NCBI RefSeq assembly: GCF_004168035.1 | Contig: NZ_SDPU01000007.1 | Location: forward strand, 1 to 64,000 | Reading direction: 5' to 3' | DNA from: Nocardioides iriomotensis | GTDB lineage: Bacteria > Actinomycetota > Actinomycetes > Propionibacteriales > Nocardioidaceae | DNA: 64,000 nucleotides | Shown: piece after piece, positions 16,605 to 24,947 of the stretch | Numbering within the stretch: position 1 is the first letter of the stretch | How the letters are laid out: the number at the start of each line of letters is the position of its first letter | Translations under genes and position numbers: made by a program | Notes under the pieces: model-generated | Told to the model about the DNA's origin: nothing | The model's database searches: none | Seen by the model: only the letters and a program-made list of their open reading frames with translations

Positions 16605-17750
16605 ATGCAGTTCGGGATCTTCACCGTCGGCGACGTCACCACCGACCCGACGACCGGCACCACGCCGACCGAGCACGAGCGCATCAAGGCGACCGTCGCC
16701 ATCGCCAGGAAGGCCGAGGAGGTCGGGCTCGACGTCTTCGCGACCGGCGAGCACCACAACCCGCCGTTCATCGCCTCGGCCCCGACGACGACGCTCGCCT
16801 ACATCGGCGCGCTGACCGAGCGGATCATCCTCTCGACGTCGACGACGCTGATCACCACCACCGACCCGGTGCTGATCGCGGAGGACTACGCGAAGCTGCA
16901 GCACCTCACCGACGGCCGCGTCGACCTGATGATGGGTCGCGGCAACACCGGCCCGGTCTACCCGTGGTTCGGCAAGGACATCCGCGACGGCATCAACCTC
17001 GCGATCGAGAACTACCACCTGCTGCACCGCCTGTGGCGCGAGGACGTCGTCGACTGGGAGGGCAAGTTCCGGACGCCGCTCCAGGGCTACACCTCCACGC
17101 CGCGGCCGCTCGACGGCGTCCCGCCGTTCGTCTGGCACGGCTCGATCCGGTCCCCCGAGATCGCCGAGCAGGCGGCGTACTACGGCGACGGCTTCTTCGC
17201 CAACCACATCTTCTGGCCCGCGTCGCACACCGAGCGGATGATCAACCTCTACCGCCAGCGGTTCGAGCACTACGGCCACGGCTCCGCCGACCAGGCGATC
17301 GTCGGGCTCGGCGGCCAGGTGTTCATGCGCAAGAACAGCCAGGACGCGGTCAACGAGTTCCGGCCGTACTTCGACAACGCGCCGGTCTACGGCCACGGCC
17401 CGTCGCTGGAGGACTTCACCTCGCAGACGCCGCTGACCGTCGGCAGCCCGCAGCAGGTCATCGAGCGCACGCTCGGCTTCCGGGAGTACGTCGGCGACTA
17501 CCAGCGCCAGCTGTTCCTCATGGACCACGCCGGGCTGCCGCTGAAGACCGTGCTCGAGCAGCTCGACATCCTCGGTGAGAAGGTCGTCCCGGTGCTCCGC
17601 AAGGAGTTCGCCGCGTTCAAGCCGGCGCACGTCCCGGAGGCACCCACCCACGCCTCCCGGGTCGCGGAGGCCGGCGGGCCGCGCGACACGACCGTGCACG
17701 CGGCGGGCGACGACGTGACCGGCCGCTCCCCCGCGGCGGTGACCCGATGA
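16605..17750 (+). CDS. Luciferase-like FMN-dependent monooxygenase (CE1758 family)
   Basis: A 381-residue LLM-class flavin-dependent monooxygenase TIM barrel: FGIFTVGD, ARKAEEVGLDVFATGEHHN, LSTSTTLITTTDPVLIAEDYAKLQHLTDGRVDLMMGRGN, and the C-terminal region VGSPQQVIERTLGFREYVGDYQRQLFLMDHAGLP. The CE1758 type is typically encoded next to a CE1759-type FMN reductase, exactly as here. It should insert one oxygen atom into an organic substrate using reduced FMN from its partner. The start ATG 16605 has AGGGAGC upstream. It is the first gene of a four-gene operon. Confidence 0.9.
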   Translation: MQFGIFTVGDVTTDPTTGTTPTEHERIKATVAIARKAEEVGLDVFATGEHHNPPFIASAPTTTLAYIGALTERIILSTSTTLITTTDPVLIAEDYAKLQHLTDGRVDLMMGRGNTGPVYPWFGKDIRDGINLAIENYHLLHRLWREDVVDWEGKFRTPLQGYTSTPRPLDGVPPFVWHGSIRSPEIAEQAAYYGDGFFANHIFWPASHTERMINLYRQRFEHYGHGSADQAIVGLGGQVFMRKNSQDAVNEFRPYFDNAPVYGHGPSLEDFTSQTPLTVGSPQQVIERTLGFREYVGDYQRQLFLMDHAGLPLKTVLEQLDILGEKVVPVLRKEFAAFKPAHVPEAPTHASRVAEAGGPRDTTVHAAGDDVTGRSPAAVTR

Positions 17751-18352
17751 CGCGCGTCGCCGTCGTCACGGCGGGCCTCGGCCAGCCGTCCTCGTCCCGG
17801 CTGCTGGCCGACCGGCTCTCCGACGCGACCGACCGCGCCCTCCGCCTGCAGGGCGAGCGGGCCGAGGTGACGGTGGTCGAGCTGCGCGACTTCGCGCACG
17901 AGATCACCGACCACCTGCTCACCGGCTTCGCTCCGCCGCGGCTGGCCGAGGCGATCGAGGCCGTGACGTCCGCGGACGCGGTCATCGCCGTGTCGCCGGT
18001 GTTCTCGGCGTCGTACAGCGGGCTGTTCAAGTCGTTCTTCGACGTGCTCGACGACGGCGTGCTCGACGCGAAGCCGGTGCTGCTCGGCGCCACGGGCGGC
18101 ACCGCCCGGCACTCGCTGGCGCTGGAGTTCGCGCTGCGCCCGCTGTTCGCCTACCTGCGGGCGTCGGTCACACCGACCGCGGTCTTCGCCGCGAGCGAGG
18201 ACTTCGGGACGGCGGGAGCGGGTACCTCCCTGTCGACGCGTGCGGACCGCGCGGGCCGGGAGCTCGCCGACCTGGTGCTGCAGCGGCCTCGCACCGCGCC
18301 GACGGACCCGTTCGACAACCCGACACCGTTCGAGCAGCTGCTCGGCAGCTGA
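17747..18352 (+). CDS. NADPH-dependent FMN reductase (CE1759 family)
   Basis: A flavodoxin-like FMN reductase (201 residues): VAVVTAGLGQPSSSRLLADRL at the phosphate-binding loop, and AVIAVSPVFSASYSGLFKSFFDVLDDGVLDAKPVLLGATGGTARHSL, typical of the SsuE/CE1759 group. It supplies reduced flavin to the upstream monooxygenase, whose stop it overlaps (ATGA). The C-terminus PFDNPTPFEQLLGS is a hallmark of the CE1759 family. Confidence 0.9.
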   Translation: MTRVAVVTAGLGQPSSSRLLADRLSDATDRALRLQGERAEVTVVELRDFAHEITDHLLTGFAPPRLAEAIEAVTSADAVIAVSPVFSASYSGLFKSFFDVLDDGVLDAKPVLLGATGGTARHSLALEFALRPLFAYLRASVTPTAVFAASEDFGTAGAGTSLSTRADRAGRELADLVLQRPRTAPTDPFDNPTPFEQLLGS

Positions 18353-18392
18353 CCGGCGACCGACCGCCACGACTCTCGGGAGGCATCGCACC

Positions 18393-19406
18393 ATGGCTTC
18401 TGGCACGTACGTCGAGGACGACTTCCAGCGCGACACGGACTACATCGAGGACCGGATCACCCGCGACGGCGCGGGCGATCGGGAGTGGCCGGTCGAGCCG
18501 AACCGCTACCGGCTGGTCGCGGCCCGCGCCTGCCCCTGGGCCAACCGCGCCATCATCGTGCGCCGGCTGCTCGGGCTGGAGGACGCACTGGGCATGGGCC
18601 TGTGCGGCCCGACGCACGACGAGCGCAGCTGGACCTTCGACCTCGACCCGGGCGGCGTCGACCCGGTGCTCGGGATCGAGCGGCTGCGGGAGGCCTACCT
18701 CGCGCGGTTCCCCGACTATCCCAAGGGGATCACCGTGCCTGCCGTCGTCGACGTGCCGACCGGCCGGGTGGTCACCAACGACTTCGCACAGATGACCCTC
18801 GACCTGTCGACGGAGTGGACGGCGCACCACCGCGACGGCGCCCCGGACCTCTACCCGGAGCCGCTGCGCGACGAGATCGACGAGGTCAACGCCTGGGTGT
18901 ACGCCGACGTCAACAACGGCGTGTACCGCTGCGGCTTCGCCGGCAAGCAGGCTTCCTACGAGCGGTCGTACCGCCGGCTCTTCGGCGCGCTCGACCGGCT
19001 CGAGAAGCGGCTCACCGACCGGCGCTTCCTGGTCGGCGACACAATCACCGAGGCCGACGTCCGGCTCTTCACGACCCTGGTCCGCTTCGACGCGGTCTAC
19101 CACGGCCACTTCAAGGCCAACCGCAACAAGCTCAGCGAGATGCCGGCGCTGTGGGGCTACGCGCGCGACCTCTTCCAGACCCCGGGATTCGGCGACACGG
19201 TGGACTTCGCCCAGATCAAGGCCCACTACTACGTCGTGCACAAGGACATCAACCCGACCGGCATCGTCCCCGCCGGTCCCGACCTGGCAGGCTGGCTGAC
19301 GCCGCACCACCGGGAGCAGCTCGGCGGCCGGCCGTTCGGCGAGGGCACGGCGCCCTCCGCACCGCCCGCGGACGAGCTCGTCCCGCAGGAAGGACGCGCA
19401 GCCTGA
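18393..19406 (+). CDS. Glutathionyl-hydroquinone-reductase-type glutathione S-transferase (Xi class)
   Basis: A 337-residue member of the Omega-like Xi-class transferases (YqjG/Ecm4). The catalytic cysteine motif is ARACPWANRAIIVRRLLGLEDA (Cys in CPWA); family segments are PAVVDVPTGRVVTNDF, ADVNNGVYRCGFAGKQASYE and FLVGDTITEADVRLFTTLVRFDAVYHGHFKANR. These enzymes remove thiol conjugates from hydroquinones. Actinobacteria normally lack glutathione and use mycothiol, so the natural thiol here is probably mycothiol (inference). ATG 18393 has GGGAGG about nine bases upstream. It is the third gene of the operon, following the FMN reductase by 40 bases. Confidence 0.9.
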   Translation: MASGTYVEDDFQRDTDYIEDRITRDGAGDREWPVEPNRYRLVAARACPWANRAIIVRRLLGLEDALGMGLCGPTHDERSWTFDLDPGGVDPVLGIERLREAYLARFPDYPKGITVPAVVDVPTGRVVTNDFAQMTLDLSTEWTAHHRDGAPDLYPEPLRDEIDEVNAWVYADVNNGVYRCGFAGKQASYERSYRRLFGALDRLEKRLTDRRFLVGDTITEADVRLFTTLVRFDAVYHGHFKANRNKLSEMPALWGYARDLFQTPGFGDTVDFAQIKAHYYVVHKDINPTGIVPAGPDLAGWLTPHHREQLGGRPFGEGTAPSAPPADELVPQEGRAA

Positions 19407-20158
19407 TGCCCACCACCAGCACCGTCGACGTCAGCACCCCCGACGGCACCGCCGACGCGATCCTGGTCACCGCCGACGGCCCGGGCCCGCACCCGGGCGT
19501 GCTGCTCTACATGGACGCGTTCGGCCCGCGCCCACGCCTGGCCGAGATGGCCGGCCGCATGGCCGAGCAGGGCTACACCGTGCTCGTGCCGAACGTCTTC
19601 CACCGGCACGGCCGCGCGCCCCTGCTCGACCTCAGCGGGCTGGCCGACCCGGACCAGCGGCACGCGCTGTTCGGCACGCTCGGGCCGTGGATCCGCGAGC
19701 TGACGCCCACGATGCTGGCCTCCGACAACGCGGCGTACCTCGACCACCTGCTCGCCCTCGACGACGTCACGGGCCCGGTCGGCGTGGTGGGCTACTGCTT
19801 CGGCGGCGCCGCCGCGCTGCGGTCGGCGGCCCAGCGGCCCGAGGACGTCGCGGCCGTGGCGGCGTTCCACCCGGCCCGGCTGGCGACCGACGACCCGGAC
19901 AGCCCGCACCTGCTCGCCGACCGGTTCCGGGCCGAGGTGTACGTCGGCAGCGCCGACCAGGACCCGGGCATGCCGCCGGAGATGCAGCAGCGGCTCGACG
20001 ACGCGCTGACGGCGGCCGGCGTCGAGCACACCTGCGAGCAGTACGACGGTGCGCTGCACGGCTGGACGATGGCCGACACCCACGTCTACGACGAGGCCGC
20101 GACCGAGCGGCACTGGGACGCGCTGCTCGGCCTGTTCGCGCGCCGGCTGGGCGGCTGA
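19406..20158 (+). CDS. Dienelactone hydrolase family protein
   Basis: A cytoplasmic alpha/beta hydrolase (250 residues). The nucleophile is the Cys in GVVGYCFGGAAAL; the acid is in GSADQDPG; the His is in GALHGWTM. This Cys-Asp-His set is that of dienelactone hydrolase, which opens the lactone made after ring cleavage of chlorinated catechols. It overlaps the upstream transferase stop by one base (TGATG), so the operon runs monooxygenase, reductase, hydroquinone reductase, lactone hydrolase, a plausible order for aromatic or quinone breakdown. Confidence 0.9.
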   Translation: MPTTSTVDVSTPDGTADAILVTADGPGPHPGVLLYMDAFGPRPRLAEMAGRMAEQGYTVLVPNVFHRHGRAPLLDLSGLADPDQRHALFGTLGPWIRELTPTMLASDNAAYLDHLLALDDVTGPVGVVGYCFGGAAALRSAAQRPEDVAAVAAFHPARLATDDPDSPHLLADRFRAEVYVGSADQDPGMPPEMQQRLDDALTAAGVEHTCEQYDGALHGWTMADTHVYDEAATERHWDALLGLFARRLGG

Positions 20159-20161
20159 CCC

Positions 20162-20959
20162 TCAGGAGCGGACGACCGCCCGGAGCCGGTCCCACTCGTC
20201 GGCCAGGCCGAGGTCGGTGCCGATGTCGAGCACGGTCGCCTCGAACAGCGCGCCGCTCGTGATCAGCCCCGGGTGCACGTGGCCGAACACCTCCAGCGTG
20301 ACCGTGCCGTAGATGCGCGCCCAGGCGCGCTCGAACAGCCACAGCATGCCCGGCGTCACGGGTGACCCCGTGGCCGGCGACCCGAGCTTGTGCTCGGCGT
20401 CGTCGCCGGTGAGCGCCTCGAGCACCCCGGTCGGCAGGTCGTCGTCGGCGGGCACCGGGAACTGGTACGTCACCCACAGCCGCCCGAAGATGTCGGCGAA
20501 GAACGTGCCGAACTCGCGGGCCCCCATCTCCTCCGGCGCGCAGTCGCCCAGGGACAGCAGCGGCTTGTGCGCGTTGGCCTCGGCCTCCGGCGACGGGGGC
20601 GAGGCGAAGACCAGCCGGAACTCCTCCCGGTTGCCGAGCGCCCAGGTGCGGAACGCCGCGACCCCCGCGATGATCTGCGCGGCCGGGTCGTCGTCGGGGT
20701 GCTGGTCGCGCGCCACCGTCATCGCGGCGACCACGTCGACGAAGATCGCCCGCGCCACGAGCGTCAGCAGCTCGGCGTGGCTGTCGACGTATCGGTAGAG
20801 CGCGGGAGCGGTCAGGCCCATCTCGGTGGCGACCGCCCGGATCGAGACGTCCCGGTCCTCGCGCAGCAGCCTACGGGCCACCTCGACGATCTCGTCGAAG
20901 GTCGCCTGGCGCTGGCGCTCGCGCCGGGTGGGACCCGCCCCCTGGGCCGTGCTCGTCAT
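20162..20959 (-). CDS. TetR/AcrR family transcriptional regulator
   Basis: A 265-residue DNA-binding repressor. The helix-turn-helix is at about residues 15-60: RQATFDEIVEVARRLLREDRDVSIRAVATEMGLTAPALYRYVDSHAELLTLVARAIF. The C-terminal ligand domain (FGTFFADIFGRLWVTYQFPVP, GMLWLFERAWARIYGTVTLEVFGHVHPG) matches the TetR_C_33-like type common in actinobacteria. ATG 20959 was chosen. It is divergent from the MMPL exporter gene and probably represses it; a small inverted repeat lies between them. Confidence 0.9.
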   Translation of the reverse strand: MTSTAQGAGPTRRERQRQATFDEIVEVARRLLREDRDVSIRAVATEMGLTAPALYRYVDSHAELLTLVARAIFVDVVAAMTVARDQHPDDDPAAQIIAGVAAFRTWALGNREEFRLVFASPPSPEAEANAHKPLLSLGDCAPEEMGAREFGTFFADIFGRLWVTYQFPVPADDDLPTGVLEALTGDDAEHKLGSPATGSPVTPGMLWLFERAWARIYGTVTLEVFGHVHPGLITSGALFEATVLDIGTDLGLADEWDRLRAVVRS

Positions 20960-21000
20960 CTGGTGCGCCTGCCTCTCTGCCGGTTCCCGCCAGCACATCA

Positions 21001-21023
21001 TAAACGCTTGACACCGGAGTTTA
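21001..21023. promoter_or_regulatory. Possible TetR operator between tetR and mmpL
   Basis: TAAAC and GTTTA arms are separated by 13 bases in the AT-rich 120-base gap between the divergent TetR gene and the exporter. The stretch also contains TTGACA (21008-21013), a good -35 element for the rightward promoter. Binding here would control both genes. Confidence 0.4.
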
Positions 21024-21079
21024 CATCCTTCACTGTTATGCCCGTTAACTGAAATGACGACAGATAGCGAGCGTGAGCG

Positions 21080-23275
21080 ATGTACACCTGGGGACGGATC
21101 GTCGCCGCACGAGCCCGGCTGGTGCTCGTCGGCGGGATGGTGCTGGTGGCCGCCGCGGCGGCCTACGGGCTGGGCGTGTTCGGCCAGCTCAGCGACGGTG
21201 GGTTCGACGACCCCGCCAGCGAGTCGTCGCGGGCCCTGGCGGCCGAGCGCGAGGTGTTCGGCGACCGCGGCGCCGACGTCGTCGCCATCTACTCGAGCGA
21301 CGACCTGCGGGTCGACGACCCGGCGTTCCGCGACGCGGTGACGGGGACGCTGGACGACCTCCCCGCCGGCGCGGTCGAGCGGGTCGTCTCCTACTACGAC
21401 ACCCCGGACCCGAGCCTGGTCGGCGAGGACGGCCGCACCACCCGGGTCGTGCTCACCCTCGCCGGCGACGGCCAGGACGCCAAGTCGCGGAGCTGGGACG
21501 AGGTCGCGGACGCGCTTGACGCGCCCGGGCTGACGACGAACCTCGCGGGCCAGTGGGCGGTCTTCGGCGACGTGAACGAGCAGGTCTCCGCCGACATCGC
21601 GCGGGCCGAGTCGCTGTCGATGCCCATCGTGTTCCTGCTCAGCCTGCTGATCTTCGGGAGCCTCGTCGCCGCGCTCATGCCGACGCTCGTGGGCGCGATC
21701 GCGGTGCTCGGCGCCTTCGCCGTCGTGCGGCTGATCACCGGCGTCACCGACGTCTCGGTGTTCGCGATCAACGTGATCACGCTGCTGGGCATGGGCCTGG
21801 CGATCGACTACGCGCTGTTCGTGGTCAGCCGGTTCCGGGAGGAGCTCGCCGGCCAGCCCGACGACAGCCGGGAGAGCGTGCGCGCCGCGGTCGCCCGCAC
21901 GATGGCGACCGCCGGCCGCACCGTGCTGTTCTCCGGCCTGATCGTCGCCGCCTCGCTGGCCTCGCTGCTGATCTTCCCGCAGACGTTCCTCCGGTCCATG
22001 GGGTACGGCGGGGTGGCGGCCGTGCTGGTCGCGATGGCGGCGGCGCTGACCGTGCTGCCCGCGCTGCTCGTCGTGCTGGGCCGCCGCATCGAGCTCGGCC
22101 GGATGCCGTGGCGCCGCCGCGCCGCCCGCCGTACCGATGACCACGGCGCCTGGGCGCGGGTCGCGCACAGCGTGATGCGCCGGCCGGTGACCTACCTCGC
22201 CGTCATCACCGTCGGCCTCCTCGCCCTGGCCTCGCCGTTCGCGAGCGCGCAGTGGGGCAGTGTGGACGAGCGCGTGCTGCCGGAGGAGATGCCGAGCCGG
22301 GTGGCGGCCGACCTCCTCGCCGACCAGTTCGGCGGCGAGACGTCGTCCGCGACGATCGTGCTGCGCGGGGCGGACCGGGCCGACGTGCGCGACTACGTCG
22401 CCGAGGTCGGCGACCTGTCCGGCATGAAGGACGTGCAGCCGGTCGACGCCGGTCGCGACGGCGGCGACGCGATGACGCTGGTGAACGCCACCTGGGCCGG
22501 CAACGGCCAGACCCAGACGTCGCAGGACCTGGTGCGCGACATCCGCGCGATCGACCCCGGCGACGGCGCGACCGCGCTGGTCGGCGGACCGTCGGCGCAG
22601 GCCGTCGACATCATCGACTCCGTGGGCGACCACCTGCCGTGGATGGGCCTCGTCGCGGTCACGGTGATGCTGGTGCTGCTGTTCGTCGCCTTCGGGTCGC
22701 TCGTGCTGCCGCTCAAGGCGGTCGTGATGACGGCCGTCTCGATCGTAGCGTCGTTCGGCGTGGTGACGTGGATCTTCCAGGAGGGCCACCTGTCCGGGCT
22801 GCTCGGCTTCACCTCCCCCGGCTACCTCGACGTGACCCAGCCGATCCTGATGCTGGCGATCCTGTTCGGGCTCTCCATGGACTACGAGGTGTTCCTGCTC
22901 TCGCGGGTCCGCGAGGAGTGGGACCGCACGCACGACAACACCGCCGCGGTGGCCGCGGGCGTGCAGCGCACCGGCCGGATCATCACCAGCGCCGCGCTCC
23001 TGCTGGCCGTCGTCATCGGCGGCTTCGCGACCAGCGGCATCGTGTTCCTGAAGATGATCGGGATCGGCATGCTCGTCGCGGTGCTGCTGGACGCGACCGT
23101 CGTCCGGGCGCTGCTGGTGCCGGCCACGATGCGGCTGCTCGGCCGGGCGAACTGGTGGGCACCCGCGCCCCTCGCCCGCTGGTGGCAGCGGCACGGGCAC
23201 CGTGAGGGCATCGCGCCCGAGCCGCCGGTCTCGCCGCAGCCGCCCGCCCGGGAACCCGACCTGGTGGATGCCTGA
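21080..23275 (+). CDS. MMPL family RND transporter
   Basis: A 731-residue inner-membrane transporter with two halves, each having a large extracytoplasmic loop and a block of helices. Helices lie at about residues 14-36, 178-330 (several) and 375-392, then 545-690 (several). The proton-relay Asp-Tyr pairs of MMPL proteins are present in LGMGLAIDYALFVVSRFREE and LFGLSMDYEVFLLSRVREEW. The typical PxxFLRSMGYGG segment is also there. The substrate (lipid, drug or siderophore) is unknown. ATG 21080 is next to the divergent TetR regulator. Confidence 0.93.
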   Translation: MYTWGRIVAARARLVLVGGMVLVAAAAAYGLGVFGQLSDGGFDDPASESSRALAAEREVFGDRGADVVAIYSSDDLRVDDPAFRDAVTGTLDDLPAGAVERVVSYYDTPDPSLVGEDGRTTRVVLTLAGDGQDAKSRSWDEVADALDAPGLTTNLAGQWAVFGDVNEQVSADIARAESLSMPIVFLLSLLIFGSLVAALMPTLVGAIAVLGAFAVVRLITGVTDVSVFAINVITLLGMGLAIDYALFVVSRFREELAGQPDDSRESVRAAVARTMATAGRTVLFSGLIVAASLASLLIFPQTFLRSMGYGGVAAVLVAMAAALTVLPALLVVLGRRIELGRMPWRRRAARRTDDHGAWARVAHSVMRRPVTYLAVITVGLLALASPFASAQWGSVDERVLPEEMPSRVAADLLADQFGGETSSATIVLRGADRADVRDYVAEVGDLSGMKDVQPVDAGRDGGDAMTLVNATWAGNGQTQTSQDLVRDIRAIDPGDGATALVGGPSAQAVDIIDSVGDHLPWMGLVAVTVMLVLLFVAFGSLVLPLKAVVMTAVSIVASFGVVTWIFQEGHLSGLLGFTSPGYLDVTQPILMLAILFGLSMDYEVFLLSRVREEWDRTHDNTAAVAAGVQRTGRIITSAALLLAVVIGGFATSGIVFLKMIGIGMLVAVLLDATVVRALLVPATMRLLGRANWWAPAPLARWWQRHGHREGIAPEPPVSPQPPAREPDLVDA

Positions 23276-23289
23276 GTAGTTTCGGAGGC

Positions 23290-24066
23290 ATGACGGAGCC
23301 ACTCGACCTGCACCACGTCGACGAGGGGGCGCCGGACGGACCCGCGGTCCTGCTCGGCGCCTCCCTCGGCACCACCCACCGCATCTGGGACGCCCTCGCG
23401 GCCGACCTGGCCCGCGACTTCCGCGTCGTCCGGTTCGACACCCGCGGACACGGCGAGTCGCCGGCCCCGGCGACGCCGTACACCCTCGAGGACCTGGCCG
23501 CCGACGTCGTGGCCCTCGCCGACCGGCTCGGGATCGACCGCTTCGCCTACGCCGGCCTCTCCCTCGGCGGCGCCATCGGGCAGCGGCTCGGCGTCGACCA
23601 CGGCGACCGGCTCACCTCGCTCGCGCTGTGCTCGACCGCCCCGGTGTTCGGCACCCCGGAGATGTGGGAGGAGCGCGCGGAGACCGTCCGCAGCCAGGGC
23701 ACCAAGGCCCTCGTCGACGCGACGGTCGAGCGGTGGTTCACCCCCGAGTTCCGCGCCGATCACGCCGACCAGGTGTCGTGGGTGATGGACATGTTCCGCG
23801 CGACGCCCGACCACGGCTACGCCGGCTGCTGCGCGGCGATCGCGCGGTTCGACGCGACCGACGAGCTGGCCGCGATCCGCGTGCCGACCGTCGTCGTGGC
23901 CGGCGCCGAGGACCCGACCTGCCCGCCGTCGGTGGGCGAGGCGATGGTCGAGTCGATCCCCGACGCGGACTTCGTCGTGATCGACGACGTGGCCCACATC
24001 TCCAACGTGGCCAGGCCGGAGGCGTTCAACGCCGCGATCCGGGCGCACCTCGAGAAGCACCGGTGA
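23290..24066 (+). CDS. Alpha/beta hydrolase, 3-oxoadipate enol-lactonase (PcaD)-like
   Basis: A 258-residue alpha/beta hydrolase: GASLGTTHRIWDALAADLARDFRVVRFDTRGHGESP, nucleophile Ser in YAGLSLGGAIGQRL, acid in GAEDPTCPPSVGEAM, His in VIDDVAHISNVARPEAFN. Similarity is strongest to beta-ketoadipate enol-lactone hydrolase, but no other beta-ketoadipate genes are adjacent, so the substrate is open. It follows the exporter by 14 bases and overlaps the next gene by four bases (GTGA). Confidence 0.85.
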   Translation: MTEPLDLHHVDEGAPDGPAVLLGASLGTTHRIWDALAADLARDFRVVRFDTRGHGESPAPATPYTLEDLAADVVALADRLGIDRFAYAGLSLGGAIGQRLGVDHGDRLTSLALCSTAPVFGTPEMWEERAETVRSQGTKALVDATVERWFTPEFRADHADQVSWVMDMFRATPDHGYAGCCAAIARFDATDELAAIRVPTVVVAGAEDPTCPPSVGEAMVESIPDADFVVIDDVAHISNVARPEAFNAAIRAHLEKHR

Positions 24067-24947
24067 CGACCGTCCTCGACGGCGGGCTGTCCAACGCGCT
24101 CGCCGAGCGCGGGCACGACCTCGCGGACGAGCTGTGGACCGCGCGGCTGCTGCGCGACGCACCTGACGAGATCGCGGCCGTGCACCGCGCCTACTTCGCC
24201 GCCGGCGCGACCGTGGCCACGACCGCGAGCTACCAGGCCAGCGTGGACGGCTTCGAGCGCTCGGGCCTGTCGCGTGCCGAGGCGGAGGCGCTGGTCGCAC
24301 GCAGCGTCACCGTCGCCCGCGAGGTGCGGGACGAGCTGGCCAGTGACGGCACCACCCGCCTGGTGGCCGCGTCGGTCGGGCCCTACGGCGCCGTCCTCGC
24401 CGACGGCTCGGAGTACCGCGGCCGTTACGGGCTGACCCGGACGCAGCTGCGCGACTTCCACCGTCCGCGGATCGAGCTGCTCGCCGCAGCGGGGCCCGAC
24501 CTGCTCGCCGTCGAGACCGTGCCTGACGCCGACGAGGCCGAGGTGCTGGTGAAGATCGTCGCCGACGTGGGCCTCCCGGCCTGGCTGAGCTACAGCGTCG
24601 CCGGTGGCACGACGCGCGCCGGCCAGCCGCTCACGGAGGCCTTCGCCGTGGCCACGGGCGTCGACGCGCTGGTCGCCGTCGGCGTCAACTGCTGCGACCC
24701 CGACGACGTCGCGCCGGCACTCGACGTCGCGGCTCGGGTGACCGGCAAGCCCGGCATCGCCTACCCGAACACCGGCCAGGGCTGGGACAGCGGCACCCAC
24801 ACGTGGACCGGGACGACGTCGTACGACGTCACGATGGCGCCCGGCTGGGTGGCCCAGGGGGCCGCCTGGGTCGGCGGGTGCTGCCAGGTGGGGCCGGCCG
24901 ACATCGCGGCGCTGGCCGCGGTGCTGGGTCAGAAATCGAGCACGTAG
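24063..24947 (+). CDS. mmuM: Homocysteine S-methyltransferase
   Basis: A zinc-dependent methyltransferase (294 residues) moving a methyl group from S-methylmethionine (or S-adenosylmethionine) to homocysteine. Zn ligands are visible as Cys in VAVGVNCCDPDD and the pair in WVGGCCQVGPADIAAL. Family segments are LDGGLSNALAERGHDL, TTASYQAS, VAASVGPYGAVLADGSEYRG and ETVPDADEAEVL. The start is GTG 24063, overlapping the hydrolase stop. Its last 19 bases overlap the convergent acetyltransferase gene. Confidence 0.92.
   Translation: MTTVLDGGLSNALAERGHDLADELWTARLLRDAPDEIAAVHRAYFAAGATVATTASYQASVDGFERSGLSRAEAEALVARSVTVAREVRDELASDGTTRLVAASVGPYGAVLADGSEYRGRYGLTRTQLRDFHRPRIELLAAAGPDLLAVETVPDADEAEVLVKIVADVGLPAWLSYSVAGGTTRAGQPLTEAFAVATGVDALVAVGVNCCDPDDVAPALDVAARVTGKPGIAYPNTGQGWDSGTHTWTGTTSYDVTMAPGWVAQGAAWVGGCCQVGPADIAALAAVLGQKSST

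Noticed and set aside
20960-23302. Extension of the TetR frame upstream, giving a protein of over 1000 residues
   Set aside because: The added part is antisense to the MMPL gene and is His/Arg/Gln-rich noise; TetR begins at ATG 20959.
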